Shown piece after piece: positions 8,671 through 17,457 of a stretch of 34,838 nt of DNA. The notes beneath the pieces are model-generated. The model was given only the letters and a program-made list of their open reading frames with translations, was not told the origin of the DNA and did no database searches. Within the stretch, counting starts at the first letter, position 1, and every line of letters starts with the position of its first letter. The translations under genes and the position numbers were made by a program. Source of the DNA: Syntrophaceae bacterium UBA4810 (lineage in GTDB: Bacteria > Desulfobacterota > Syntrophia > Syntrophales > Smithellaceae). Location of the stretch: assembly GCA_002402545.1 (NCBI GenBank), contig DHGA01000037.1, positions 174 to 35,011 of the forward strand, in the 5' to 3' direction.

Positions 8671-9258
8671 ATGTTACCGTTGGATTTCCTGACTTTTCTG
8701 CAAAACAGCCCGGTAATTGCGGCCTTTAGGGATATTAAAGGTTTTAGCATCCAAGGCCTTAGCCACACGAATGTCCTCTTCATCTTAGGGGGTACAATTT
8801 TCGATCTTCCCGAAATCGTTGAACAGGCAAGAAGATACGAAAAGTTGGTTTTAGTCGACATCGACCTCATTAAGGGAATAGGAAAAGACGCTCTGGGAAT
8901 CCGTTTTTTGGCTAAAGAGAGTAAGATAGATGGAATCATCACGACACGTAGCAATCTCATCAAGAGTGCACAAAAAGAAGGTCTGATTTCAATTCAGAGA
9001 ATATTTGTTCTGGACTCGGAGTCTCTTGACGGAGCGCTCAGCGTCATCGAGAAGTCTAATCCGGATGCCCTGGAAGTCCTTCCCGGCCTGATTCTTCCCA
9101 AGATCATGAAAAAAATTAGAACGATAACATCTATTCCCGTCATCGCCGGAGGGCTGATTACCGATGAAGAGGAAATACATAAGATTCTGGACTCCGGAGC
9201 AATTGGAATATCCACTTCGTCACCCCACCTCTTATCAGCCATTTCGGCACAAGGATGA
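8671..9258 (+). CDS. glpP: Glycerol-3-phosphate-responsive antiterminator, GlpP family
   Basis: The protein (195 residues from ATG 8671) matches the GlpP family of Firmicutes over its length: PVIAAFRDIKGF near the start, LVLVDIDLIKGIGKDALGIR, DGIITTRSNLIKSAQK, the QRIFVLDSESL segment, DALEVLPGLILPKIM and IPVIAGGLITDEEEI. This is a TIM-barrel-like fold with a phosphate-binding GG loop. In Bacillus, GlpP with glycerol 3-phosphate binds leader mRNA of glp genes and prevents premature termination. Here it lies directly upstream of the glycerol transport operon, whose leader contains a strong hairpin (9457-9513), so the same role is inferred. The start is uncertain: AAAGG directly abuts the ATG and would suit a TTG at 8680 better; an upstream TTG at 8632 would give 208 residues. 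Confidence 0.88.
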   Translation: MLPLDFLTFLQNSPVIAAFRDIKGFSIQGLSHTNVLFILGGTIFDLPEIVEQARRYEKLVLVDIDLIKGIGKDALGIRFLAKESKIDGIITTRSNLIKSAQKEGLISIQRIFVLDSESLDGALSVIEKSNPDALEVLPGLILPKIMKKIRTITSIPVIAGGLITDEEEIHKILDSGAIGISTSSPHLLSAISAQG

Positions 9259-9361
9259 AAAAATGACGCCTTGAAACTATCGGGCCATCACTCTTCTTTT
9301 ACTTTTATTCACATGTAAATTATGAAATATCCTACACTTTTCTTCTTATTGAAATTAATCC

Positions 9362-9390
9362 TTGACATAGAACTATGACCTCTATATGCA
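9362..9390 (+). promoter_or_regulatory. Candidate promoter of the glycerol transporter operon
   Basis: A perfect TTGACA at 9362-9367 is followed by weak -10 candidates (TATATG at 9383 or TATGCA at 9385). Transcription from here would include the leader hairpin at 9457-9513 before the first transporter gene. Confidence 0.4.
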
Positions 9391-9456
9391 ATATCTACAA
9401 GAATTAATTATCGCCTTTCACTTTCAATGTCTTGGGGCAAGAGAAAAAAGAGAAAA

Positions 9457-9513
9457 GCCCTGATGGACAATGAACACTAGTTAGTGGTCATTTCTATCAG
9501 GGCTCTTTCTTTT
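9457..9513 (+). terminator. Leader terminator, candidate GlpP-controlled attenuator
   Basis: GCCCTGAT (9457-9464) pairs perfectly with ATCAGGGC (9496-9503). The inner part continues with A/G-rich pairs and ends in CACT-AGTT-AGTG, with one bulge and one mismatch. The stem is followed by CTTTCTTTT. It lies about 100 bp upstream of the first transporter gene and about 200 bp after the antiterminator gene. It could end the antiterminator transcript, act as a conditional terminator in the operon leader, or both. Confidence 0.7.
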
Positions 9514-9613
9514 GGGCAAAGGCGTTTATGAGTATTTGTGGATTGCTGTGACTTCTTTCTTAATTGAATAAAATAAAGAACAGAGCATAAAGCAAAGGCC
9601 AGGAGAAACAAGT

Positions 9614-10705
9614 ATGAGTATATTCCTTGACTCCGTTAGCAAAAAGGTAGGCACCGAAACCCATATTAACAACATCAGCCTTGAGTTTGAAAATGGCACC
9701 ACCAATGTGGTGTTAGGCCATACATTGGCGGGCAAGACTTCGCTTCTTCGCTTAATTGCGGGGCTTGATCGGCCCACTTCAGGCCGAATCCTCATGGACG
9801 GAACGGACGTGATCGGTGTGCCCGTACGTAAGCGAAGCGTGGCCATGGTGTATCAGCAGTTCATCAATTATCCATCCCTTACAGTATACGACAATATTGC
9901 TTCTCCCCTCAAAATGAGCGGGATGAAAAAAGATGTAATTGATCAAAAAGTCCGTAAAACAGCGGCCATGCTGCACATCGATAATTTGCTCGACCGTTTA
10001 CCCGCAGAGTTGAGCGGTGGCCAGCAACAACGTACAGCCATCGCCCGGTCCCTGGTCAAAGACGCGGAACTGCTCTTACTGGATGAACCTCTTGTTAATC
10101 TTGATTATAAGCTGCGTGAAGAACTTCGCTTTGAACTTCAGGAAATATTTAAGCAACGCCAGGCTATTGTTATTTATACCACCACGGAACCGGCGGAAGC
10201 CTTGATGCTGGGCGGTAATATTGTGGTGCTGGATGAAGGACGTGTTCTGCAAACAGGTCCCACGCCTTATGTTTATCATCATCCGGAAAATACCCGTGTT
10301 GCAACTGTATTCAGTGACCCGCCGATTAATTTTCTTTCGGGGGTCGTGCAGGGGCGTTTTGCCAAGCTTGGAGAGGATATCGGCATCCCGATGGTAGGCC
10401 ATCTTGAATCTGTGCCGAACGGAAACTATTTGTTCGGCGTTCGACCGAATCATCTTTTTCTAACCAACGGTAATGAAAAAAACGCGGAAATCCGGGTGAA
10501 GGTCGAGCTGGCGGAAATAAACGGATCGGAAACTTTTATTCATGTCTGCCATGGAGACGCCCATCTTGTTATTCAGGAAGACGGCATTCATACCAAGCAG
10601 ATTGGCTCGGAAATAGCGATTTACGTAGATCCATGTTGCTTTTTTGTTTATGACCAAGCAGGCCAACTGGTTGCCTCACCAGCGAGCAACGGGGTTCAGA
10701 AATAA
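9614..10705 (+). CDS. glpS: Glycerol ABC importer ATPase subunit (GlpS-like)
   Basis: This 363-residue MalK/UgpC-type ATPase has Walker A GHTLAGKT at residues 35-42, Q-loop YQQFINYP, signature LSGGQ at 133-137, Walker B LLLLDE at 153-158 and a C-terminal TOBE-like regulatory domain. The switch histidine is missing: the usual VTHD is TTTE around residue 191. It is the first gene of a six-gene set matching the order of the glpSTPQUV glycerol transporter described in Rhizobium leguminosarum (two ATPases, two permeases, a small membrane protein, a binding protein). AGGAGA lies a few bases before the ATG. It would energise glycerol uptake as a heterodimer with the next gene product. Confidence 0.9.
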   Translation: MSIFLDSVSKKVGTETHINNISLEFENGTTNVVLGHTLAGKTSLLRLIAGLDRPTSGRILMDGTDVIGVPVRKRSVAMVYQQFINYPSLTVYDNIASPLKMSGMKKDVIDQKVRKTAAMLHIDNLLDRLPAELSGGQQQRTAIARSLVKDAELLLLDEPLVNLDYKLREELRFELQEIFKQRQAIVIYTTTEPAEALMLGGNIVVLDEGRVLQTGPTPYVYHHPENTRVATVFSDPPINFLSGVVQGRFAKLGEDIGIPMVGHLESVPNGNYLFGVRPNHLFLTNGNEKNAEIRVKVELAEINGSETFIHVCHGDAHLVIQEDGIHTKQIGSEIAIYVDPCCFFVYDQAGQLVASPASNGVQK

Positions 10706-10724
10706 TTCAGATTAGGAGACACAG

Positions 10725-11828
10725 ATGGCTCGTATCGAATTTAATGAAGTTGCTCACAGTTATCTTAAAAATCCTAAAGGTGATGCGGATTACGCCCTGA
10801 AACGGATACATAATGCTTGGGAGGACGGCGGTGCCTACGCATTGTTAGGTCCTTCAGGCTGCGGTAAAACCACCTTGCTGAACATTATTTCCGGATTGGT
10901 TAACCCCAGCAAAGGAAAGGTATTATATGACGGCCGGGAAGTAGCGGGGTTGTCGCCGGAGAAACGTAACATCGCTCAGGTTTTTCAATTCCCTGTCTTA
11001 TATGACACCATGACCGTGTTCGACAACCTGGCCTTTCCCTTACGTAATAGGGGTACTGCAAAAGCGGAAGTGGAAAAACGGGTTCGCGAAGTTGCGGAAA
11101 TTCTTGATTTAACGCATTTTCTGAATCAAAGAGCAGCCGGATTGGCTGCGGACGCCAAACAGAAAATTTCATTGGGACGGGGTCTTGTACGCAGCAATGT
11201 TGCGGCTATTCTTTTTGATGAGCCGTTGACCGTCATTGATCCGCACCTCAAATGGCATTTACGACGCAAGCTCAAAGAAATCCACGAACAACTCAAGCTT
11301 ACTTTGATTTATGTTACACACGATCAGGTTGAGGCTCTGACCTTTGCCGACAAAGTAGTGGTCATGTATGAAGGTGAGATTGTTCAAACCGGCACTCCCG
11401 AGGATCTTTTTGAAAATCCGGAGCATACCTTTGTCGGATATTTTATCGGTTCTCCGGGAATGAATTTTTTACCCTGCAAAATAGATGGGAACATGGCGCG
11501 GATTGACGGCGCCAAAATACCGCTGGATGAGAAAACGGCAGTTATGGCTCGTAATGTCAGAGAGAAGCTTGAACTGGGGATTAGACCCATGTACCTGGAG
11601 GTAACCCCTTTTGCAGTTGAAAACGGTGTTCCGGTTCAAATAGTTTTGATTGAAGATCAGGGCAGTCACAAGATTGTATCCGTGAAATTGGCCGGTCAGC
11701 TTGTGCGGGCTGTAGTGCCGGAAGATAAACCCGTTCCGGAAGGAAAGGCATGGATTGTTTTCCCACAGCAAAAGATCAAACTATTTGCCGATAAGCGGCT
11801 GTTAAAATCAGAAGGAGCAACCCTATGA
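10725..11828 (+). CDS. glpT: Glycerol ABC importer ATPase subunit (GlpT-like)
   Basis: This 367-residue second ATPase has a canonical Walker A GPSGCGKT (42-49), Q-loop VFQFPVLYD, Walker B AILFDE (161-166) and switch histidine H199 in YVTHD. Its signature motif is degenerate: where LSGGQ is expected it reads LAADA (140-144). It therefore complements GlpS, which keeps LSGGQ but lacks the switch histidine. A TOBE-like domain follows. The start has AGGAGA upstream and lies 19 bp after glpS; the stop overlaps the permease start by 4 bases. The name follows the Rhizobium glycerol ABC system and is not the major-facilitator glycerol-3-phosphate antiporter GlpT. Confidence 0.9.
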   Translation: MARIEFNEVAHSYLKNPKGDADYALKRIHNAWEDGGAYALLGPSGCGKTTLLNIISGLVNPSKGKVLYDGREVAGLSPEKRNIAQVFQFPVLYDTMTVFDNLAFPLRNRGTAKAEVEKRVREVAEILDLTHFLNQRAAGLAADAKQKISLGRGLVRSNVAAILFDEPLTVIDPHLKWHLRRKLKEIHEQLKLTLIYVTHDQVEALTFADKVVVMYEGEIVQTGTPEDLFENPEHTFVGYFIGSPGMNFLPCKIDGNMARIDGAKIPLDEKTAVMARNVREKLELGIRPMYLEVTPFAVENGVPVQIVLIEDQGSHKIVSVKLAGQLVRAVVPEDKPVPEGKAWIVFPQQKIKLFADKRLLKSEGATL

Positions 11829-12700
11829 ACAAGTGGGAAAATAATAAAGCCTGGTTTTTTCTAATACCGGTCCTCATCTTTGTGTGTTTCAGTGCCATCA
11901 TCCCTCTAATGACTGTGGTAAATTATTCGGTGCAGGATATTCTCGCACCCGGCAAGACTGTTTTTGTCGGTACCGAATGGTATAGGATTATGTTGCGTGA
12001 CCCTCGTCTGCACGAAGCCCTGTGGCGACAGTTTCTGTTTTCCGGGCTCGTTTTATTGATCGAGATGCCGCTCGGCGTACTGATTGCACTGGCCATGCCG
12101 AAAAAAGGCTGGGGCGTTTCTTTTTGCCTGGTTACTTTGGCGCTGCCTCTTCTCATCCCATGGAATACAATTGGGACGATATGGATGATCTTTGTTCGGC
12201 CGGATATCGGTTTATTTGGCGCCGCAATTAACGAATGGTTGGGTATCGCCTTTGATCACACCAGAAAACCGCTCGATGCCTGGATCACTCTGATGTTTAT
12301 GGAAGTCTGGCACTGGACGCCGCTGGTCGCGCTCTTGGCCTATGCAGGGCTGCGGGCAATTCCCGAAGTTTATTATCAGGCGGCAAAAATTGATGGGGCT
12401 TCGTCTTGGGCAACGTTTTTGTATATTCAATTGCCAAAAATGCGCGGAGTGCTCACTATCGCTCTGCTATTGCGTTTTATGGATAGTTTTTTGATCTATG
12501 CCGAACCTTTTGTGCTTACCGGCGGCGGGCCCGGTAACGCCACAACATTCCTATCAATTTATTTGGTAAAACTTGCCACCGGGCAATTCGATGTTGGACC
12601 AGCCGGAGCTTTCTCTCTCATTTACTTTTTAATCATACTGGTGTTGTGTTTCATCTTCTACCAGGTACTCCAAAATGTGGGAAAAGGAGCTAAAACATGA
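11825..12700 (+). CDS. Glycerol ABC importer permease 1 (GlpP-permease-like)
   Basis: This 291-residue integral membrane protein has six predicted helices and the EAA loop YQAAKIDGASSWATFLYIQLP (split), the docking site for the ATPases. It is of the MalF/UgpA type. The start codon overlaps the upstream ATPase gene by 4 bases and the stop overlaps the next permease by 4 bases, so these are tightly coupled. In Rhizobium this permease is itself called GlpP; the symbol is left blank to avoid confusion with the antiterminator at 8671-9258. Confidence 0.9.
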   Translation: MNKWENNKAWFFLIPVLIFVCFSAIIPLMTVVNYSVQDILAPGKTVFVGTEWYRIMLRDPRLHEALWRQFLFSGLVLLIEMPLGVLIALAMPKKGWGVSFCLVTLALPLLIPWNTIGTIWMIFVRPDIGLFGAAINEWLGIAFDHTRKPLDAWITLMFMEVWHWTPLVALLAYAGLRAIPEVYYQAAKIDGASSWATFLYIQLPKMRGVLTIALLLRFMDSFLIYAEPFVLTGGGPGNATTFLSIYLVKLATGQFDVGPAGAFSLIYFLIILVLCFIFYQVLQNVGKGAKT

Positions 12701-13500
12701 AATCAAAAAGCAGAATATTTGTTTTAATCATATTTTTTGTGTTTCTTTTTCTTCCGATCTACTGGATGATCAACATGTCACTGCGCACCAATGCTGACAT
12801 CCTCCATACTTTAGCTCTGTACCCAACTGATCCGACATTTGCCAATTACATAAAAATTTTCACGGATTCAGATTGGTATTCCGGATATATCAATGCCATT
12901 ATCTATGTCACGATAAATACCTTGATCTCTCTAACTGTGGCCTTGCCCGCGGCGTATGCCTTTTCGCGCTACCGGTTTATGGGCGATACACAGGTCTTTT
13001 TCTGGCTTTTGACCAACCGTATGGCGCCTGCCGCTGTTTTCCTTTTGCCATTTTTTCAACTCTATACAACAGTCGGCCTCCTCGATACGCATATTGCGGT
13101 GGCTCTGGCGCACTGTTTATTCAACGTGCCTCTGGCCGTATGGATACTGGAAGGCTTCATGTCCGGCATACCCCGTGAAATTGACGAAACTGCCTTTATC
13201 GACGGCTGCACTATGCCTCGTTTCTTTATCACCATTTTTATACCGCTGATCAGAGCCGGGATTGGCGTTACAGCCTTCTTTTGTTTCATGTTCAGTTGGG
13301 TAGAATTGCTGTTTGCCCGAACACTGACCATAACAAACGCAAAACCTATTTCTGCAGTTATGACACGTACAATCAGCGCCACCGGTCTGGATTGGGGACT
13401 CTTGGCTGCCGCGGGCGTATTGACCATTGTTCCGGGAGCATTAGTGATTTGGTTCGTGAGAAATTATATGGCCAAGGGCTTTGCTCTGGGCCGGGTATAA
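12697..13500 (+). CDS. Glycerol ABC importer permease 2 (GlpQ-permease-like)
   Basis: This 267-residue MalG/UgpE-type permease has an N-terminal helix (FVLIIFFVFLFLPIYWMI), about six membrane segments and an EAA loop IDETAFIDGCTMPRFFITIF followed by IPLIRAG. It ends with a helix and the FALGRV tail typical of this family. Together with the previous protein it forms the membrane channel. The symbol is left blank because glpQ usually denotes glycerophosphodiesterase; this is not an enzyme. Confidence 0.9.
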   Translation: MKSKSRIFVLIIFFVFLFLPIYWMINMSLRTNADILHTLALYPTDPTFANYIKIFTDSDWYSGYINAIIYVTINTLISLTVALPAAYAFSRYRFMGDTQVFFWLLTNRMAPAAVFLLPFFQLYTTVGLLDTHIAVALAHCLFNVPLAVWILEGFMSGIPREIDETAFIDGCTMPRFFITIFIPLIRAGIGVTAFFCFMFSWVELLFARTLTITNAKPISAVMTRTISATGLDWGLLAAAGVLTIVPGALVIWFVRNYMAKGFALGRV

Positions 13501-13512
13501 AGGGGATTTTCT

Positions 13513-13791
13513 ATGACTCTTGATTGGATGTACTGGACACTTCCTACTGCAATATTCTTCATCAGTCTTTTTGTAGTTTTGACGGCTATGGGCATATGGC
13601 AAACCATATCACCGTCAGAGCCAAGACGCGGTTTCCTGCCGCTGGCAACCACACCCGGCGATCGGCTCTTTATTGGCATTATAAGCACTATATTCATCCA
13701 TCTTGCGTGGATTGGATTCACTGATCTTAGTCTTTGGATAATGTTTCCGATCGGGGTGGGATGGTTAATAGTTGTGATGATTTGGGGATAA
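13513..13791 (+). CDS. glpU: Small membrane protein of the glycerol ABC importer (DUF2160-like, GlpU-like)
   Basis: This 92-residue protein has an N-terminal hydrophobic helix (about 8-29), a conserved-looking loop SPSEPRRGFLPLATTPGDRL, and two further hydrophobic segments (about 52-70 and 74-91). A small DUF2160 membrane protein sits in this position, between the second permease and the binding protein, in glycerol ABC operons. It is 12 bp after the permease gene. The function in the transporter is not established, so this is named from position and sequence character. Confidence 0.82.
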   Translation: MTLDWMYWTLPTAIFFISLFVVLTAMGIWQTISPSEPRRGFLPLATTPGDRLFIGIISTIFIHLAWIGFTDLSLWIMFPIGVGWLIVVMIWG

Positions 13792-13903
13792 ACAGATTGA
13801 AGCTGGGTCTATTGTTGTCAGTCGCTCACGGCCTTCACGCTGACGATATGGATCTGGTGGACGCGATACTTAATCATTGAAGGCCCAAAAGGAGGAGATC
13901 TAT

Positions 13904-15655
13904 ATGGAAATTTTGTTCAGTAAAAAGACCAGGACGATGCTCCTGGGAGGCATTGCGGCTATAATGTTCGCAATCTTTGCAACTTCTGCGAGCGCGGACA
14001 TGGCCGCCGCCAAAAAGTGGGTCGATAACGAATTCCAGCCTTCGACCCTGACCAAAGCTCAGCAATTGAAGGAGATGGATTGGTTCATTAATGCGGCCAA
14101 GCCTTTTAAGGGTATGCACATAAAGGTGGTCTCCGAAACGATTCCGACTCACGAATATGAATCAAAAACTTTGGCCAAGGCTTTTTATGAAATCACCGGA
14201 ATCAGAGTCACGCACGACCTGATTCAGGAAGGCGACGTCATTGAAAAACTGCAGACGCAGTGGCAGTCGGGTAAGAATCTTTACGACGGCTGGATCAATG
14301 ACTCCGATCTGATCGGTACACATTACCGATACGGTCATACAATTTGCCTGGAAGATTTTATCAAAGGTGAAGGCAAATCCGTAACTCTGCCCACGCTCGA
14401 CGTGAAGGATTTCATGGGTATCTCATTCACCACCGCTCCTGACGGCAAGTTCTGGCAGCTTCCCGATCAGCAGTTCACCAACCTTTATTGGTTCCGCTAT
14501 GACTGGTTTAAACGTCCGGATTTAAAAAAGAAATTTAAAAACAAATATGGTTATGAGTTAGGCGTGCCGGTTAACTGGTCTGCTTATGAAGACATCGCCG
14601 AGTTTTTCACCAACGATGTCAAAGAAATCGACGGTGTCAGGGTTTATGGTCACAACGACTACGGCAAGAAAGCCCCGGATCTGGGCTGGCGTTTTACCGA
14701 TGCCTGGTTAGTTATGGCTGGTGCCGGCGACAAGGGTATCCCGAACGGATTACCGGTTGATGAATGGGGGATTGCTGTGGATAAAAATGGCCGTGCGTTA
14801 GGTTCGAGTGTTTGCCGTGGTGGTGCCGCCAACAGCCCCGCTGCCAAATACGCGCTGCGCAAATATGTTGAATGGCTGGATAAATATGCTCCTCCGGGAT
14901 CCCGTGGATTGGATTTCTATACATACCTGCCCTATCTGGAAAAAGGCAACGTAGCCCAGCAGATTTTCTGGTACACAGCTTTTGTGCCGGGAATGGTTGC
15001 TCCGGGGCCCACAGTCAACAAGGATGGAACGCCTAAATGGCGCTTGGCTCCATCGCCTCATGGCGCATACTGGAAAGAAGGCATGAAACTAGGTTATCAA
15101 GATGCCGGTTCCTGGACGTTCTTCAAGCAGACACCAATTGATCGCGTCAAAGCAGCCTGGCTCTATGCTCAGTTCTGCGTAGCGAAAACAACCTCACTGA
15201 AGAAATCCCATGTTGGTCTGACCTTCGTGCGTGACAGCGATATTCGTCATGCATCCTACACCGAACGTGCGCCGAAACTCGGCGGATTGGTTGAGTTCTA
15301 CCGCAGCCCGGCTCGCGTCACGAATACACCAACCGGCACCAACGTTCCAGACTATCCGAAACTAGCCCAGCTGTGGTGGCAGAATATTGGTGAGGCATCT
15401 TCCGGTGCTATCAGCGTAGATAAAGCAATGGATAATTTGGCCAAAGAGATGGACGCAGTCATGGAACGTATTGAGCGTTCTGGTGTTCAGGGAGACAAAG
15501 GTCCGAAGCTCAACAAGTGCGTTGACGAAAAGACTTACCTTGGCAGACCCGGTGGAGTAGCGCCAAAGGCAAAATTGGCTAATGAAAAGCCAAAAGGCGA
15601 AACCGTGGATTACGATAAACTCATCGGGGCATGGAAAGCAGGTCGCGCAAAGTAG
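13904..15655 (+). CDS. glpV: Glycerol ABC importer periplasmic binding protein (GlpV-like)
   Basis: From ATG 13904, which has an excellent GGAGGAG seven bases upstream, the protein has 583 residues; an upstream in-frame TTG at 13877 is rejected. A signal peptide (RTMLLGGIAAIMFAIFATSA) is cleaved near SA-DM. The mature protein is a large extracellular solute-binding protein, longer than most sugar-binding proteins, as is usual for the glycerol-binding members of this transporter. Residues such as PTHEYESKTLAKAFYEITGI and WQLPDQQFTNLYWFRYDWF are family-like. It is preceded by a 112-bp gap with a short inverted repeat (13817-13821 with 13840-13844), which may help set its higher expression. It would capture glycerol in the periplasm and deliver it to the permeases. 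Confidence 0.88.
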   Translation: MEILFSKKTRTMLLGGIAAIMFAIFATSASADMAAAKKWVDNEFQPSTLTKAQQLKEMDWFINAAKPFKGMHIKVVSETIPTHEYESKTLAKAFYEITGIRVTHDLIQEGDVIEKLQTQWQSGKNLYDGWINDSDLIGTHYRYGHTICLEDFIKGEGKSVTLPTLDVKDFMGISFTTAPDGKFWQLPDQQFTNLYWFRYDWFKRPDLKKKFKNKYGYELGVPVNWSAYEDIAEFFTNDVKEIDGVRVYGHNDYGKKAPDLGWRFTDAWLVMAGAGDKGIPNGLPVDEWGIAVDKNGRALGSSVCRGGAANSPAAKYALRKYVEWLDKYAPPGSRGLDFYTYLPYLEKGNVAQQIFWYTAFVPGMVAPGPTVNKDGTPKWRLAPSPHGAYWKEGMKLGYQDAGSWTFFKQTPIDRVKAAWLYAQFCVAKTTSLKKSHVGLTFVRDSDIRHASYTERAPKLGGLVEFYRSPARVTNTPTGTNVPDYPKLAQLWWQNIGEASSGAISVDKAMDNLAKEMDAVMERIERSGVQGDKGPKLNKCVDEKTYLGRPGGVAPKAKLANEKPKGETVDYDKLIGAWKAGRAK

Positions 15656-15760
15656 GCCTCCCTGTTACATTGTTTGAGTGATAAATTGCTGCAAATGTCT
15701 CCACTCACAATGATATCGATAAACTCATATAGAGGTGTGGCAGAAAGAAAGGTGTAAAAA

Positions 15761-15809
15761 ATTAGAGAGGTTAAAGGTGATGCTTTAACCTCTCTAATTA
15801 ATCTGATCT
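15761..15809 (+). terminator. Strong hairpin after the transporter operon
   Basis: A perfect 16-bp stem (15761-15776 with 15783-15798) closes a 6-nt loop about 105 bp after the binding-protein stop. The downstream tract is only moderately U-rich (TAATCTGATCTTATTT), so termination may be partial. The run of A before the stem would give a good U tract on the opposite strand. Confidence 0.65.
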
Positions 15810-15879
15810 TATTTGATCGAAACTTTCATTTAGTATGAAAAAGGTCCATAAGATTTCTCGTTCGTTTAAATATTTTTAT

Positions 15880-15908
15880 TTGGCAAAAAAATAGTGCTAT
15901 GTCATAGT
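15880..15908 (+). promoter_or_regulatory. Candidate promoter of the glpKABC operon
   Basis: TTGGCA (15880-15885) is followed after 17 bp by CATAGT (15903-15908). It lies between the transporter hairpin and the glycerol kinase start, 45 bp upstream of the ATG. Confidence 0.45.
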
Positions 15909-15952
15909 AATTTTAAAGCTATATTACGTTTCTTAATTTCAGGAGCGCGCAG

Positions 15953-17452
15953 ATGAAAAAATCTTATATTCTGGCTCTTGACCAGGGCACCACAAGTTCA
16001 AGAGCAATTCTTTATGATTATGACGGCCGGGTGATAAAAACCGCGCAGAAGGAATTTACGCAAATTTATCCACGGGCCGGCTGGGTGGAGCACGATCCGA
16101 TGGAAATCTGGGGTTCGCAAAGCGGCGTAGCCAGCGAACTTTTGGCCACAACCGGCATTTCAGCCGAAGAGATAGCGGCTATCGGTATCACCAACCAGCG
16201 TGAAACAACAATTGTCTGGGAAAGGCAAACGGGAAAACCTATTTACAACGCCATTGTCTGGCAGTGCCGCCGCACTTCGGGTATCTGCGACGAGCTCAAA
16301 GCCAGGGGTATCGAGGGGATGATTCGGGAAAAAACCGGCCTGGTGATCGACGCGTATTTTTCCGGCACAAAAGTAAAATGGATACTGGACAACGTCGAAG
16401 GAGCCAGAGAGAGAGCAAAAAAAGGAGAACTGCTTTTTGGCAACGTTGATTCCTGGCTTATCTGGAATCTGACCAGGGGCAAAGTACACGTTACTGATTA
16501 TAGCAATGCTTCGCGCACCATGCTCTACAACATCAAAGATCTGAAATGGGATGAAGAAATTTTAAAAGAACTGGATATCCCCGCCTCTATGCTACCCGAG
16601 GTAAAACCCTCAAGCTTTATCTACGGCGTTACCGATACAAAAATATTTGGCGTAGAAATTCCCATTGCCGGAGATGCCGGCGATCAGCAGGCAGCGTTGT
16701 TCGGGCAGGCCTGCTACAACCCGGGTATGGCCAAAAACACCTACGGCACAGGATGTTTTATGCTCATGATGACAGGAGAAAAACTGGTACATTCGAAAAA
16801 CGGCCTCGTGACGACCATTGCCTGGGGCGTGAACAATAAAGTGGAATATGCTTTGGAAGGCAGCATTTTTGTCGCGGGCGCGGCCGTTCAGTGGCTGCGC
16901 GACAGCCTGAAAATTGTTTATGACGCCAAAGACAGCGAGTACTTTGCCACGCAAGTGGAAGATTCCTTGGGCGTCTATGTAGTGCCCGCTTTTGTGGGAC
17001 TGGGCGCGCCTTACTGGGATATGTACGCCCGCGGCGCCATTTTGGGGCTGACGCGAGGCGCAAACAGAAACCATATTATTCGCGCCACGCTGGAATCTAT
17101 TGCCTATCAGACCCGGGATGTTTTGGACCTGATGCACAACGAATGCGGCCTGGAGCGGTGCGAACTGCGCGTGGACGGCGGGGCGTGCGCCAATAATTTT
17201 CTGATGCAATTCCAGGCTGACATTCTTGGCGTTCCCGTGGAGCGGCCGGAGATCATTGAAACAACGGCGCTTGGAGCGGCTTATCTGGCGGGCCTGGCGG
17301 TCGGTTTCTGGAGGGATCAATCCATGATTACCGAGCGGCGGAAAGTCGATAGAAAATTTTTACCAGAAATGAGCGCCGACAAAAGAGAAAAACTTTACAA
17401 GGGATGGAAAAAAGCGGTGCAGCGCGCGATGCTCTGGGACAAGGATGAATAA
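15953..17452 (+). CDS. glpK: Glycerol kinase
   Basis: This 499-residue protein is a standard-length FGGY-family glycerol kinase. It has the N-terminal phosphate-binding segment LALDQGTTSSRAILYD, GITNQRETTIVWE, YSNASRTMLYNI, the catalytic-region GDAGDQQAALFGQACY and YGTGCFML, VPAFVGLGAPYWD, and the C-terminal DGGACANNFLMQFQADILG. It phosphorylates glycerol with ATP to glycerol 3-phosphate, which traps it in the cytoplasm and supplies both the substrate of GlpABC and the presumed signal for the GlpP antiterminator. The ATG follows AGGAGCGCGCAG. The glpA gene begins 5 bp after its stop. Confidence 0.97.
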   Translation: MKKSYILALDQGTTSSRAILYDYDGRVIKTAQKEFTQIYPRAGWVEHDPMEIWGSQSGVASELLATTGISAEEIAAIGITNQRETTIVWERQTGKPIYNAIVWQCRRTSGICDELKARGIEGMIREKTGLVIDAYFSGTKVKWILDNVEGARERAKKGELLFGNVDSWLIWNLTRGKVHVTDYSNASRTMLYNIKDLKWDEEILKELDIPASMLPEVKPSSFIYGVTDTKIFGVEIPIAGDAGDQQAALFGQACYNPGMAKNTYGTGCFMLMMTGEKLVHSKNGLVTTIAWGVNNKVEYALEGSIFVAGAAVQWLRDSLKIVYDAKDSEYFATQVEDSLGVYVVPAFVGLGAPYWDMYARGAILGLTRGANRNHIIRATLESIAYQTRDVLDLMHNECGLERCELRVDGGACANNFLMQFQADILGVPVERPEIIETTALGAAYLAGLAVGFWRDQSMITERRKVDRKFLPEMSADKREKLYKGWKKAVQRAMLWDKDE

Positions 17453-17457
17453 TTCAA

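Noticed and set aside
16610..17320. 236-residue minus-strand frame opposite glycerol kinase
   Set aside because: Antisense shadow of a complete, motif-rich glpK gene with no independent coding signs.
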